Origin: Saccharothrix luteola
GTDB taxonomy: Bacteria; Actinomycetota; Actinomycetes; Mycobacteriales; Pseudonocardiaceae
Reading direction: 5' to 3'
DNA length: 64,000 bases
Assembly (NCBI RefSeq): GCF_020859565.1
Contig: NZ_JAJHUO010000033.1
Coordinates: 52,202-116,201, forward strand
Shown: positions 46,286 through 55,108 of the stretch, in pieces
Layout of the letters: each line of letters starts with the position of its first letter
Position numbering within the stretch: position 1 is the first letter of the stretch
Made by a program: the position numbers and the translations under genes
Notes under the pieces: generated by a model
Databases searched by the model: none
Told to the model about the DNA's origin: nothing
What the model saw: only the letters and a program-made list of their open reading frames with translations

Positions 46286-49200
46286 TTACCAGGTGGTTTG
46301 GCCCCAGGCGTAGGGGTAGAGGGGGTTGCCGTAGGTGGACGGGACGGGGGCGCCCGAGTCGATCCTGGCGCGGATGTCGGCACGTTCGGCGGCGGTGGCG
46401 CCCAGGTCGTACGGGACGTCCCAGTGCTCGGTCGCGTCGGCTGGGGTGTCGGTGCCGCCGGGACGCAGCACGTCGGTCAGGGCACGCGGCAGCTGCCACG
46501 GCAGCTTGCCGGTCGGCGTGTAGTCGCCGAACAGCAGCGACGCCAAGGCCGGGCCCATCTCCTCACCGCCGCGGTACGTCACGACGATCGCGCTCGCCAG
46601 GTTGTGCCACTCCGTGATCACGTAGGGGCGGGGGAGGACCAGGGCGACCACGACCGGGATGCCCTGGCGGTGGAAGTCCTGGATCAGCGCCAGCTGGTCC
46701 GGCGGCAGGTAGGGCTGCTCCTTCGGCCAACTCGTCGCGTGGGTGTACGAGGTCTCGCCCACCGCGACGATGGCCAGCTTCGGCGACGGCCCGGTGTCCT
46801 TGTGGACGTTCACCCCCGCCTGCGCGGCACGCGCGCGGATCGCCTGCAACATGGTCTGCGAGCCGTACTCCTGGTGGAAGTAGCTGGTCCAGATGCAGCA
46901 CGCGGCCGTGTCGTCGGCACGCGGACCGGCCACCACGATGTTGTCACCGCGGTTCAGCCGCACCGGCAGCACACCGGCCGTGTTCTTCAACAACGTCATC
47001 GCCTCGCGCGACGCCTGGTTCGCCAGCGCCGCGTACTCCGGCTTGTGGAACCGGTACGGCCCGTTCACGGGGTCGCCGTACGGGTTCTCGAAGATCCCGA
47101 GCTTGAACTTCAACCGCAGCACCCGCCGCACCGCGTCGTCGATCCGCGCCGCCGGCACCGCCGAGGTGAACCCGCCGATGGTGAACCCCGGCGCGCCCGG
47201 GTCCGCGCCACCCATCACGTCGGAACCCGCGTTCGCCGCGCCGACCCACGACCCCGACGGCAACCAGTCGGTCGTGATCAGCCCGGTGTACCCGAGGTTC
47301 TGCCGCAGGTAGGCGAGGATCTTCGCGCTGTCACCAGCGCCCGGACCACCGGGGTCCAGCAGCGAACTGCCCGCGTACCCCGGCATGATGTTGACCGCGC
47401 CGGCCTCCATCGCGGCCCGGAACGGCGCGGTGTGGTACTTGATCGTCACGTTGTCGTACACGATCAACGCCTCACCGCCCGCGCCCTCGCCCGGCCAGTG
47501 CTTCACCGTCGCCAGCACGGAACCCGGACTCAGCTCCGGCCCGCCCTGCAACCCGGCCACCAGCGCCCTGACCTGCGCCGACGCCACCTCGGAACTCTCG
47601 CCGTTGCCCTCCTGGATGCGCGGGTACAGCACCTTCGTGCCCACCTCGGCCAACGGCCCCAGCACGCCGCGCGCGCCGACCTCCAGCTGCTCGCGCCGCT
47701 GCATGTCGCCGAGCTTGTACTGCAACGGGTAGTTCCGCGCCGCCGCCAACGCGCTCTGCAACGGGTACGTCGTCTTGTACCCGGCGATGGTGTCGCCCGC
47801 CGACACGAACGGGATGCCGAGCCGCGTGCCGCTCGACCCGAGCAGCGCGGTGTGCAGGTCCTGCGCCTCCGCCGGCCCGAAGTGCCACCCCGAACGCGGG
47901 AACACCTGGGCGTTGTAGAACATCTGGTAGGCCTTCTCCTCGATCGTCATCCGACCGAGCAGGTCGTTCACCCGCGTCTCCACGGGCTGCCGCCAGTCCT
48001 CGTACGGCTCGATCGCGCCGTTCTTGTTCAGGTCACGGCTGCCGCTCACCACCCGCACGCCGTCGTCCACCGAGGTCAACGTCGGCACGTACACGCTGAA
48101 CGTGCGGATGGTCGACGCGCTGGTGCCGCCGGAGCCGTCCACCGCCACCACGAACCACCGGTACGTCCACCGGTCGGTGATGTCCCACGTCGGCGTGTAG
48201 CTGGTGCCGGTGGGCTCGGCGACCTTGGTGTAGAGGTCGATCAGGTTGCCCGATGCGGTGAAGTCGTAGTCCGTGCGGCTGACGTTGAGCCAGACCTGGT
48301 AACGCACCGCACCCGGCACCGCCGCCCACGAGAACGCAGGCCGCCGCGTGGACGTGATCATCGCGTTGTCGGCGGGCGCGGACAGCGCGAACCGGCCCGT
48401 CACCGCGGGCGCCTTGGTCGGCGGCGACAGCAGCGGCGGGGTGGCCGCGGAGGTGTCCACGGTGCCGAAGACCTGGAACTCCCAGAGCGAGACGCCGTAG
48501 CCGGTGGCGCGCGCGGTGGCGAACAAACGCAGGTAACGGCCCGTGCCGCCGACGGTGAACCGTTCCGTGCCGCCCGTGCCGGTGGTGGTCGCGTAGACCT
48601 GCGTCCAGGTCACCGCGTCGTTCGACAGCTCGAGCCGGTACCCCTTCGCGTACGCGCCCTCCCAGTTCAGCACGACCTGGTTGACGGTCGCGACGCCGCC
48701 GAAGTCGACCCGCAGCCACTGGTTGTCGGCGAACTGGCTGGACCACCGGGTGTTCGGGCGGCCGTCCAGCGCCGCGGCGGGCGCGTTGCCGCCCTCCCAC
48801 GTCGAGGCCGCGACCTGCTTGTACTCGGAGATCGGCGTTCCCGCGGCGGAACCGCCGGTCGTGCCGTAGACCTGGAACTCCCACAGCGAGTAGCCGTAGC
48901 CGGTGGCGCGGGCCGTGCCGAACAGCCGCACGTGCCGACCCGTGCCGGTCACCGGGATGGACTGCGTCCCGCCGGCGGCGTTGGCGGCGGTGTGGATCGT
49001 GGTCCACGTGGAGCCGTCGGCCGAGGTCTGGAGCTGGAACGCGGTCGCGTGGGCGGCCTCCCAGGTCAGCACCACGCGGTCCAGCGTCGCGGTGGCGCCG
49101 AGGTCGACGCTCAGCCACTGCGGGTCGGTGAACGCGCTGGACCAGCGGGTGCCCGCGTTGCCGTCGGTGGCGGCGGACGCGGCGGTGCCCGCGTTCTCGG

Positions 49201-49351
49201 TGGACGAGGCGGTGGTCGGTTTGCCCTGGGAGAGCAGGACTCCGGCGGCCCTCGCTTCCCGTGACGCGGTGAGCTGCCCGGCGATCAGGGCGGCGAGGAC
49301 GACGAGCAGGGGCAGGACCCGGCGGCGTTGCCGGGCGGGCGCTTCGGGCAT
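46286..49351 (-). CDS. Secreted GH3 glycoside hydrolase with two F5/8-type carbohydrate-binding domains
   Basis: A 1021-residue exported enzyme. Signal peptide about 1-35 (ending REARAAG); two discoidin/CBM32-like domains (about 38-175 and 180-310, each ending YGYSLWEFQVYG or YGVSLWEFQVFG); a linker/FN3-like domain (about 325-430); and a GH3 barrel with KHWPGEG and the nucleophile Asp695 in GLITTDWLPSG, then the GH3 C-terminal domain. It should release sugars from a beta-glucan or xylan. TGGAG lies before ATG 49351, and a perfect LacI-type palindrome lies 68 bases upstream. The stop abuts the repeat array. Confidence 0.92.
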   Translation of the reverse strand: MPEAPARQRRRVLPLLVVLAALIAGQLTASREARAAGVLLSQGKPTTASSTENAGTAASAATDGNAGTRWSSAFTDPQWLSVDLGATATLDRVVLTWEAAHATAFQLQTSADGSTWTTIHTAANAAGGTQSIPVTGTGRHVRLFGTARATGYGYSLWEFQVYGTTGGSAAGTPISEYKQVAASTWEGGNAPAAALDGRPNTRWSSQFADNQWLRVDFGGVATVNQVVLNWEGAYAKGYRLELSNDAVTWTQVYATTTGTGGTERFTVGGTGRYLRLFATARATGYGVSLWEFQVFGTVDTSAATPPLLSPPTKAPAVTGRFALSAPADNAMITSTRRPAFSWAAVPGAVRYQVWLNVSRTDYDFTASGNLIDLYTKVAEPTGTSYTPTWDITDRWTYRWFVVAVDGSGGTSASTIRTFSVYVPTLTSVDDGVRVVSGSRDLNKNGAIEPYEDWRQPVETRVNDLLGRMTIEEKAYQMFYNAQVFPRSGWHFGPAEAQDLHTALLGSSGTRLGIPFVSAGDTIAGYKTTYPLQSALAAARNYPLQYKLGDMQRREQLEVGARGVLGPLAEVGTKVLYPRIQEGNGESSEVASAQVRALVAGLQGGPELSPGSVLATVKHWPGEGAGGEALIVYDNVTIKYHTAPFRAAMEAGAVNIMPGYAGSSLLDPGGPGAGDSAKILAYLRQNLGYTGLITTDWLPSGSWVGAANAGSDVMGGADPGAPGFTIGGFTSAVPAARIDDAVRRVLRLKFKLGIFENPYGDPVNGPYRFHKPEYAALANQASREAMTLLKNTAGVLPVRLNRGDNIVVAGPRADDTAACCIWTSYFHQEYGSQTMLQAIRARAAQAGVNVHKDTGPSPKLAIVAVGETSYTHATSWPKEQPYLPPDQLALIQDFHRQGIPVVVALVLPRPYVITEWHNLASAIVVTYRGGEEMGPALASLLFGDYTPTGKLPWQLPRALTDVLRPGGTDTPADATEHWDVPYDLGATAAERADIRARIDSGAPVPSTYGNPLYPYAWGQTTW

Positions 49352-49417
49352 GGCGACTCCAGGCAGGGGTGACCCGCGGCCGGTGTGCCGCCGGCCGCGG
49401 ATCGTCGACAAACTCTC

Positions 49418-49431
49418 GGAGAGCGCTCTCC
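49418..49431. promoter_or_regulatory. LacI-family operator upstream of the GH3 gene
   Basis: GGAGAGCGCTCTCC is a perfect 14-base palindrome with the central CG step typical of LacI-family sites, and it resembles the CebR/CelR boxes that control polysaccharide-degradation genes in actinobacteria. It lies 67 bases before the GH3 start. No LacI gene is in the window. Confidence 0.7.
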
Positions 49432-49541
49432 CACAGCGAACTTCACCCGCCGTGCCGCCGTCAAGAGACCGGCGGACCGGTTCTCGCGCACCCGGTGGCC
49501 CGGTTCCGGTCGGGTCCGGGAGCGGCGCATAGGATCGCCCG

Positions 49542-49964
49542 GTGACGATCGCGATTCCCGGCTTCGGCGAACTGACCCCGGTGGACCACGCCCCCGAAGG
49601 CGTGGCGTGCTGGAACACGACCGCCGCCGGGACGTCGGTGAGCGTGCTGGTGGAGGAACCGGCCACCACCGACGACCTCGACCTGCCGTTCATCGGCTCG
49701 GTCCTGCGCGACCGCCAACGGTTGCTCGCCACCGCCCACGAGGCCGTGGCAGACCACCTGCGCGACCACCCGGGCTACGAGCCGGACGCCGTGGCCGACC
49801 CGGAGTTCACCTTCCACCCCGGCAGGGACTGGCTGGTCCGGTTCGCCGAGTGCCGCGTGCCCGGGTTCACCGAGTTGGGCCTCGTGGTGGTGTTCAACGG
49901 CGGCGACGTGGTCGGCGTGGACGACCTCGCCGACGTCGACCTCGCGGACGAGACGGAAGACTGA
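49542..49964 (+). CDS. Unrecognised 140-residue acidic protein
   Basis: A small soluble protein, strongly acidic at the C-terminus (VDDLADVDLADETED). I recognise no family. Features include IPGFGELTPVDHAP and FHPGRDWLVRFAECRVPGF. TAGGAT at 49530-49535 ends six bases before GTG 49542, so it is probably leaderless. It is divergent from the GH3 gene. Codon usage is normal for the region. Confidence 0.65.
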   Translation: MTIAIPGFGELTPVDHAPEGVACWNTTAAGTSVSVLVEEPATTDDLDLPFIGSVLRDRQRLLATAHEAVADHLRDHPGYEPDAVADPEFTFHPGRDWLVRFAECRVPGFTELGLVVVFNGGDVVGVDDLADVDLADETED

Positions 49965-50094
49965 CCTCACCCGGCTCGCGGCCGGGAGTTCGTGCGGGCG
50001 GCTGTTCCGGGACTTCGGCACGCGGTGGGCATGGGTACGCGCGCCGCGTTGCCAGGCGTGCGGTGGCTGTGCTGTGATCGGTGCGCCGCCGTGT

Positions 50095-50108
50095 GGAAAG
50101 CGTTTTCC
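50095..50108. promoter_or_regulatory. LacI-family operator upstream of the small secreted protein gene
   Basis: GGAAAGCGTTTTCC is a near-perfect palindrome around a central CG, typical of LacI-family operators. It lies 18 bases before the ATG at 50127, within or just after the promoter. Confidence 0.6.
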
Positions 50109-50126
50109 GCGAGAGGGAGAACCCCG

Positions 50127-50408
50127 ATGCGAGCACTGCTCCTGGCGACCCTGATGCTCCTTGGCGCCGGCACCGCCCAAGCCGCGCCTGCCCATGCCGC
50201 GCCCGCCCCGGTGACGCCTGCCCGAGCGGCAGCCGCCCAAGCCTCGCACGCCGGGGTCGCGGCGATGGACTACTGGCAGTACATGGCCACCTTCGCGACC
50301 GAGGAGGAATGCGAAGCGGAAGGCGCGAAGATCCCGGAAGGCGTCGACTACTACGTCTGCTGGCCGACCGGGGGCGCCTGGGACTTCTACTGGGTCTTCC
50401 TGACCTGA
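50127..50408 (+). CDS. Small secreted protein
   Basis: A 93-residue exported protein. The signal peptide MRALLLATLMLLGAGTAQA is clear, an Ala/Pro-rich segment follows, and the mature core of about 45 residues (MDYWQYMATFATEEECEAEG, then VDYYVCWPTGG) has two Cys that could form one disulfide and many aromatic residues. I recognise no family. AGGGAGA lies before ATG 50127, and a LacI-type operator is close upstream. Shared control with sugar-degrading enzymes is possible. Confidence 0.7.
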   Translation: MRALLLATLMLLGAGTAQAAPAHAAPAPVTPARAAAAQASHAGVAAMDYWQYMATFATEEECEAEGAKIPEGVDYYVCWPTGGAWDFYWVFLT

Positions 50409-50450
50409 CCGCCACCGTCGCGGCCCGCGGCGCGGAGTCGGGCGAGCAGT

Positions 50451-51932
50451 TCACCGCACCGCCGTAGACAGCCCTTCCGCGTGGACGAACCGGTCGGGAC
50501 GCAGCACGACGACGTCGGTGCGGTGGCGGGCGAACCAGGCGGTGAGCGTGCCGGTCACGTCCACCAGGTCGTCCTCGGTGCGGGGCTCGCCGTCGGCCAC
50601 CACCCGCAGGAACCTCGCGGGCGGACCGGACCAGTCCCGCGCCGTGCTCGCGCCCACCCCCGGCCCGATGACCGCGAAGTCGGGGCCGAGCACGTCGTCG
50701 AGCAGCAGCCTCGCCCCGCCGACGACCACCTCGGGCTGGGGGAACATGACGCTCCCGTCCGGCAGCGCGGGCAGCGGCTTGAACTCGAAGTGGCGCACCA
50801 GGCGGCGCACCCGCGGCACGGTCTGCGCCGCGCGCAGCGCCACGTCCCGCAGGAAGGCGGCGAACCTGTTGCGCACCAGGAAGATCCGGCCGAGCCGCAC
50901 GCTGGTGAGGGCCATCGCCTCGGTGTGCGGGCGGCGCTCGGCCTCGTAGCTGTCCAGCAGTGGCTCGGGGGCGTCCGATCCCAGGGCCAGGGCGAGCTTC
51001 CAGGTGAGGTTGGCCGCGTCGCGCAGCCCGCTGCACAGGCCCTGGCCGAGGAACGGCGGCATCTGGTGGGCGGCGTCCCCGAGCAGGAACACCCGGCGGT
51101 CGCGCCAGCGCTCGGCGACCAGGTGGTGGAACGTGTAGACGACCGCGCGCGTGACGGTGAAGCGGTCCGGGTCGACGTAGGGCGCGACGAGCCGGGCGAC
51201 CGCCTCGGGACTGGTCATGTCCGCCGGATCCTCGTCCGGGCGGAGCATGAACTCCAGCCGGTAGGTGTCGAACGCGCCGGGGGAGACGAACGCGGGCCGC
51301 CGCCAGTCGCACACGAACGTCGTGTCCGGCACGCGCACCGCACCCGGCGCGACGTCGCCGGAGACCGCCAGCCACGGTTCGGCGTAGGACGTGCCGGTGA
51401 GCGCGATGCCGGCCGCGACCCGGGTGGTGCTGCGGGCGCCGTCGCAACCCAGCACGTACTTCGCGCGCACCTCGGTTTCCACGTCCGTGCCGAGGTCGCG
51501 CAGGACGACGGTGGCGGCCTCGTCGTCCTGGGTGAGCCGCATCAGTTCGACGCCGGTGAGCAGCGTGACGTGCGGGAACCGGTCGAGCCCCGTGCGCAGG
51601 GCCGCTTCGAGGCGCGGCTGGTCGAAGAAGTGCAGGGGACGGCTGCCCAGGCCGAAGTCGACCTCGTCCAGGGCGATGGTGGCGAACACCCGGCCCTTGG
51701 CGTTGACGTACTCGGCCCGTCGCGGCGGGTGCGTGTCCGCGGCGACCTCGGTCAGCAGGCCCGCCTGCTGGTAGATCCGCAACGCCTCGTCGTCGCAGGA
51801 GAACGCGCGTGGCTGCCGGTGCGGCGCGGTGTCGCGTTCGACGACCAGGGTCCGCACGCCCCTGATGCCGAGCAGGTTGGCGGTGAGCGCACCGACCGGC
51901 CCGCAACCGACCACGACGACGTCGAACTCCAT
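50451..51932 (-). CDS. FAD-dependent aromatic-ring monooxygenase (PHBH/MhpA type)
   Basis: A 493-residue flavoprotein hydroxylase. It begins FDVVVVGCGPVGALTANLLGIRG (Rossmann GxGxxG), has the DG motif in YVLGCDGARSTTR and the GD motif in RVFLLGDAAHQMPPFLGQG, followed by a thioredoxin-like C-terminal domain as in MhpA and polyketide hydroxylases. It should add a hydroxyl to a phenolic ring with NAD(P)H and oxygen. AGGAGGAGG lies just upstream of ATG 51932. It follows the large SARP regulator on the same strand by 59 bases and may be its target. A link with the hydroxybenzoate operon 8 kb away is possible but unproven. Confidence 0.92.
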   Translation of the reverse strand: MEFDVVVVGCGPVGALTANLLGIRGVRTLVVERDTAPHRQPRAFSCDDEALRIYQQAGLLTEVAADTHPPRRAEYVNAKGRVFATIALDEVDFGLGSRPLHFFDQPRLEAALRTGLDRFPHVTLLTGVELMRLTQDDEAATVVLRDLGTDVETEVRAKYVLGCDGARSTTRVAAGIALTGTSYAEPWLAVSGDVAPGAVRVPDTTFVCDWRRPAFVSPGAFDTYRLEFMLRPDEDPADMTSPEAVARLVAPYVDPDRFTVTRAVVYTFHHLVAERWRDRRVFLLGDAAHQMPPFLGQGLCSGLRDAANLTWKLALALGSDAPEPLLDSYEAERRPHTEAMALTSVRLGRIFLVRNRFAAFLRDVALRAAQTVPRVRRLVRHFEFKPLPALPDGSVMFPQPEVVVGGARLLLDDVLGPDFAVIGPGVGASTARDWSGPPARFLRVVADGEPRTEDDLVDVTGTLTAWFARHRTDVVVLRPDRFVHAEGLSTAVR

Positions 51933-51991
51933 GCGTCCTCCTCCTGGTGTCGGCTCACATGCCAGCGGAGGGCTGTTGGAGTTCTGTTGGA

Positions 51992-54900
51992 TCAGCGTGG
52001 GAAGCGCGCTCGCACCAGGTCCCCGCCTTGCGCCTCCGCCAGTCGCGCGCCGGTGTCCAGGTCGGCCCGGTCGTCGGTGGCCAGGCCGCGGACGCGGTGC
52101 AGTTCGGCGGCGAGGACCCGTTCGCCGGTCTCCTCGGCGAGGGCGAGACCTTCCTCGGCCAACGCCGCCGCGGTGGCGTTGTGCCCGGTCACCAGGTGCG
52201 CGTCGGCCATCGCGGCGAGGGTGATCGTGCGGGTCGAGCGCAGGCCGAGCCGGTGGATGCCCTCCCTGGCCGTCCGCATGGCGTCGCGGCGGCTGTCGTC
52301 CCCGCCGCGCACGGCGGCCCACTCGGCGAAGAAGTCGGCGGTCGTGACGAAGTGCGGCATGTGCTGACGCGCGCCGATCTCGCGGCACCGGCGGGCGGCG
52401 GTGAGGGCGGCGGTGACGTCGTGCTCCTGCATGGCGGTCCACGCGGCGAACAGCGCGGCGTTGGCCCGCCCGTACGGGTCGTCGGCGCGTTCGGCGAGGG
52501 CTTCGGCGGCGGCGAGGTCGGCGCGGGCCGCGTCCGCGTCACCGCGCAGGGAGCGCACCAGGGCGCGGAAGTCGTGGGTGGCGAGCGTGGGCGTGCGACC
52601 GGCCTGCCCGACCAGCTCCCGGGGGTCCAGTTCGTGCAGCCGGTCGATCGCGGCGGTGAGGTGGCGGTCGGCCTCGGCCAGGCGGCCGGTGAAGTAGCCG
52701 ACCACGCCCAGCAGGTAGTGGCCCGCGGCGCCGATCACGCCGTCGTCCGCGGCGAGGCGGGTGGCGAGGTCTTCGGCGATGGCGAACTCGGCGCGGTTGC
52801 AGGCCAGCTCGCCGAGCGTCCACAGGGCGGTCCGCACGTCGGTACCGGTGTCGACGCGCGTGAGCAGGTCGCGGGCGCGGGCGGCGGCCAGGTCGACGGC
52901 GTCGCTGCCGATGCCGACGGTGATCTGGAGCAACGACGTGCGGTGCAGCTGCACGGCCAGCTCCCGTTCCGGCGCGGTGAGCAGGGCGGCGGCCCGGTCG
53001 AGGTGGGCCAAGGCGTCCTCGTAGGCGAGGCGGCGGGTGGCGTCGTCGGCGGCTTCGAGGGTCCAGCGCAGGTGGTCGTCCTCCCGTCCGCGAGCCCGGC
53101 CGTAGTGCCGCGCCAGCTCGGCCGGGGTGAGGGCGTGCCTGCCCGCGTCGGCGAGCCGGGCGTGCAGGTCGGCCCGGCGGGTCGGGGTGAGGTCGGCGTA
53201 GGCGGCCTCGGCGAACAGCGGGTGCCGGAAGCGCACCACGCCGGCGGCGGGCTCGGTGACCAGGTGGGTGACGTGCCGGGTGAGGCGGACCTCGGCCGAC
53301 GTGGCGGCTTCGAGCAGGTCGACGTCCAGGTCGCGGCCGGCGACGCTCAGCACGTCGAGCCACTCGCGGGTGCGGTCGTCCAGGGCGTGCAGCCGGCGGC
53401 GGACGGTGTCGCGCACGCTCGGCGGCGGGGTGCCGGTCGGATCGGCGGAGGCGAGCAGTTCGGTGATGAAGAACGGGTTGCCGCCGGTGCGGGTGAGGAG
53501 GTCGAGCACGAGGTCGGCGGGTGCGGGCGCGCCGGTGTGCTCGCGGACGAGGCCCGCGACCGCGTCGGCGTCGAGGCCGGGTGGTCTGAGCTGTCGGCAG
53601 CCGGGGCTGCGGGCCAGGTCGGCGAGGGTGGCGACCAGGGCGGGGTCGTGCTCGTAGGGGCGCAGGGTCGCGACGACCAGCGCGCGGGACGTGTGCACGG
53701 TGGTGGCCAGGTAGCGCAGGAGGAGCAGGGAGTCGGCGTCGGCGGCGTGCAGGTCGTCCAGCACGAGGACGAGGCCGGCGGCGCGGGCGGCGGCGCGCAC
53801 GAGCGCCGAGACCGCGTCGTAGGTGCGGAAGCGGGCGGTGGGGTCGATGTCGGTGTCGGCGGTCGGGCCGGTGCGGAAGCCCGCCAGCGCCGGGTCGGCG
53901 CCCGCGTCGCCCGCCAAGGGCACGAGGGCGCGCACGACCTGGGCCCAGAGCCAGAACGGCGGCGCTTGACCGAGGTCCGGGCAGCGTCCCCACGCGACCG
54001 GGACGCCGGCGGTGGAGGCGCGGCGGGCGACGGCGTCGGCCAGGGTGGTCTTGCCGATGCCCGCCTCGCCGACGATCGCCGCGAACCGGCCGCCGGTCCG
54101 GCTCGACGCGGTGAGGAGGTCGGTGAGGAGGGCGAGTTCCGCCGTGCGACCGACCAGCAGGTCCGGCGACCTGGAACCGGTGGTGTCGGCAGGTGGCGCG
54201 TGATGGTGGTTGGGCGTGCCGGCGGGTGTGGTGCGGCGGGGGTCGGGTCCGGCGGTGGGCGCGATCAGCGGGGAGGTGCCCGCGCCGACCGGTGGCACGG
54301 AGTGGGCCAGGACGCGGCGGTGCAGGTCGCGCAGGGCCTCACCCGGCTCGACGCCGTGCTCGTCGGCCAGGAGCCGGCGGCCCTCGTCGTACACGGCCAG
54401 CGCGTCGGTCTGCCGACCCGCCCGGTAGAGCGCGAGCATCAGCTGCGCGCGGGCGTTCTCCCGGTTCGGGTGGGCGGCCACGAACTGGCGCAGGTCCGGC
54501 AGCACGGCCTGGTGCCGACCGGCGGCGACGGCGGCGGTGAAGAGGCCTTCGCCGGCGGCGGCCCGCGCCTCCGCGAGCCGTGCCGCGTCCGGCCGCACGG
54601 CGGCGAGGTCGGCGGCGGCCACCTCGCCGCGCCAGAGGGCGAGCGCGTCGGCGTAGTGGCGTCCGGCCGCCTCCCACTCGCCGTCGGCGAGCGCCCGCGC
54701 GCCTTGCCCGGCGAGCGCGGTGAAGCGGACGGCGTCCACGGCGTCCGGCGGCACGCGCAGCTCGTAGCCACCGGCGTGACCGCGCAACACCTCGGCGGGC
54801 GCACGCCGTCCCCGCCCCGGTTCGAGCGCACGGCGCAGAACCGCCACGTAGGACCGCAAGGTGACCTGCGCGCCGGCCGGCGGCTGCCCGTCCCACAGCG

Positions 54901-55054
54901 CGTCGACCAGCCAGTCGGCGCTCACGAACCGGTTGGCGCGCAACACCAGCAGCGTGAGCAGGTCACGCTGCCTCGGCCCGCCGAGCGCAGGCCGCTCGCC
55001 GTCACGGTCCACCGTCAACGGCCCCAGGACCCCGAACCGCACGGTGCCGGACAC
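51992..55054 (-). CDS. Large SARP-type regulator with AAA ATPase and TPR-like domains
   Basis: A 1020-residue regulator. It has an OmpR-like winged helix (VRFGVLGPLTVDRDGERPALGG to the SYVAVLRRALEPG helix), a BTAD domain (about 100-245), a Pro/His-rich linker, an AAA-type ATPase with Walker A GEAGIGKTT and Walker B LVLVLDDLHAAD (about 290-600), then some 400 residues of helical repeats. There is no LuxR domain at the end. GTG 55054 is chosen because TACCCT ends six bases upstream. Such proteins activate antibiotic or degradation genes. It lies just upstream of the monooxygenase gene and is divergent from the RR/thioredoxin-reductase fusion. Confidence 0.92.
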   Translation of the reverse strand: MSGTVRFGVLGPLTVDRDGERPALGGPRQRDLLTLLVLRANRFVSADWLVDALWDGQPPAGAQVTLRSYVAVLRRALEPGRGRRAPAEVLRGHAGGYELRVPPDAVDAVRFTALAGQGARALADGEWEAAGRHYADALALWRGEVAAADLAAVRPDAARLAEARAAAGEGLFTAAVAAGRHQAVLPDLRQFVAAHPNRENARAQLMLALYRAGRQTDALAVYDEGRRLLADEHGVEPGEALRDLHRRVLAHSVPPVGAGTSPLIAPTAGPDPRRTTPAGTPNHHHAPPADTTGSRSPDLLVGRTAELALLTDLLTASSRTGGRFAAIVGEAGIGKTTLADAVARRASTAGVPVAWGRCPDLGQAPPFWLWAQVVRALVPLAGDAGADPALAGFRTGPTADTDIDPTARFRTYDAVSALVRAAARAAGLVLVLDDLHAADADSLLLLRYLATTVHTSRALVVATLRPYEHDPALVATLADLARSPGCRQLRPPGLDADAVAGLVREHTGAPAPADLVLDLLTRTGGNPFFITELLASADPTGTPPPSVRDTVRRRLHALDDRTREWLDVLSVAGRDLDVDLLEAATSAEVRLTRHVTHLVTEPAAGVVRFRHPLFAEAAYADLTPTRRADLHARLADAGRHALTPAELARHYGRARGREDDHLRWTLEAADDATRRLAYEDALAHLDRAAALLTAPERELAVQLHRTSLLQITVGIGSDAVDLAAARARDLLTRVDTGTDVRTALWTLGELACNRAEFAIAEDLATRLAADDGVIGAAGHYLLGVVGYFTGRLAEADRHLTAAIDRLHELDPRELVGQAGRTPTLATHDFRALVRSLRGDADAARADLAAAEALAERADDPYGRANAALFAAWTAMQEHDVTAALTAARRCREIGARQHMPHFVTTADFFAEWAAVRGGDDSRRDAMRTAREGIHRLGLRSTRTITLAAMADAHLVTGHNATAAALAEEGLALAEETGERVLAAELHRVRGLATDDRADLDTGARLAEAQGGDLVRARFPR

Positions 55055-55108
55055 CCGCAGAGGGTAACCGCGACGGGCGGCCCGTCCGGCGGGAACGACA
55101 ATGTGGAC
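55055..55108. promoter_or_regulatory. Back-to-back leaderless promoters
   Basis: The 54 bases between two divergent starts contain TACCCT on the minus strand (bases 55061-55066, six bases before GTG 55054) and GACAAT on the plus strand (55097-55102, six bases before ATG 55109). There is no room for leaders, and regulation of the two genes may be linked. Confidence 0.55.

Noticed and set aside
46229..49264. A 1011-codon open frame on the plus strand opposite the GH3 gene
   Set aside because: Arg/His/Val-rich shadow, beginning inside the repeat array; the minus strand shows signal peptide, CBM and GH3 motifs.
51947..55108. A very long plus-strand frame running into the response-regulator fusion gene
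   Set aside because: The part before 55109 is a Gly/Val/Arg-rich shadow of the SARP regulator. The receiver domain begins just after 55109, where a leaderless promoter is present.
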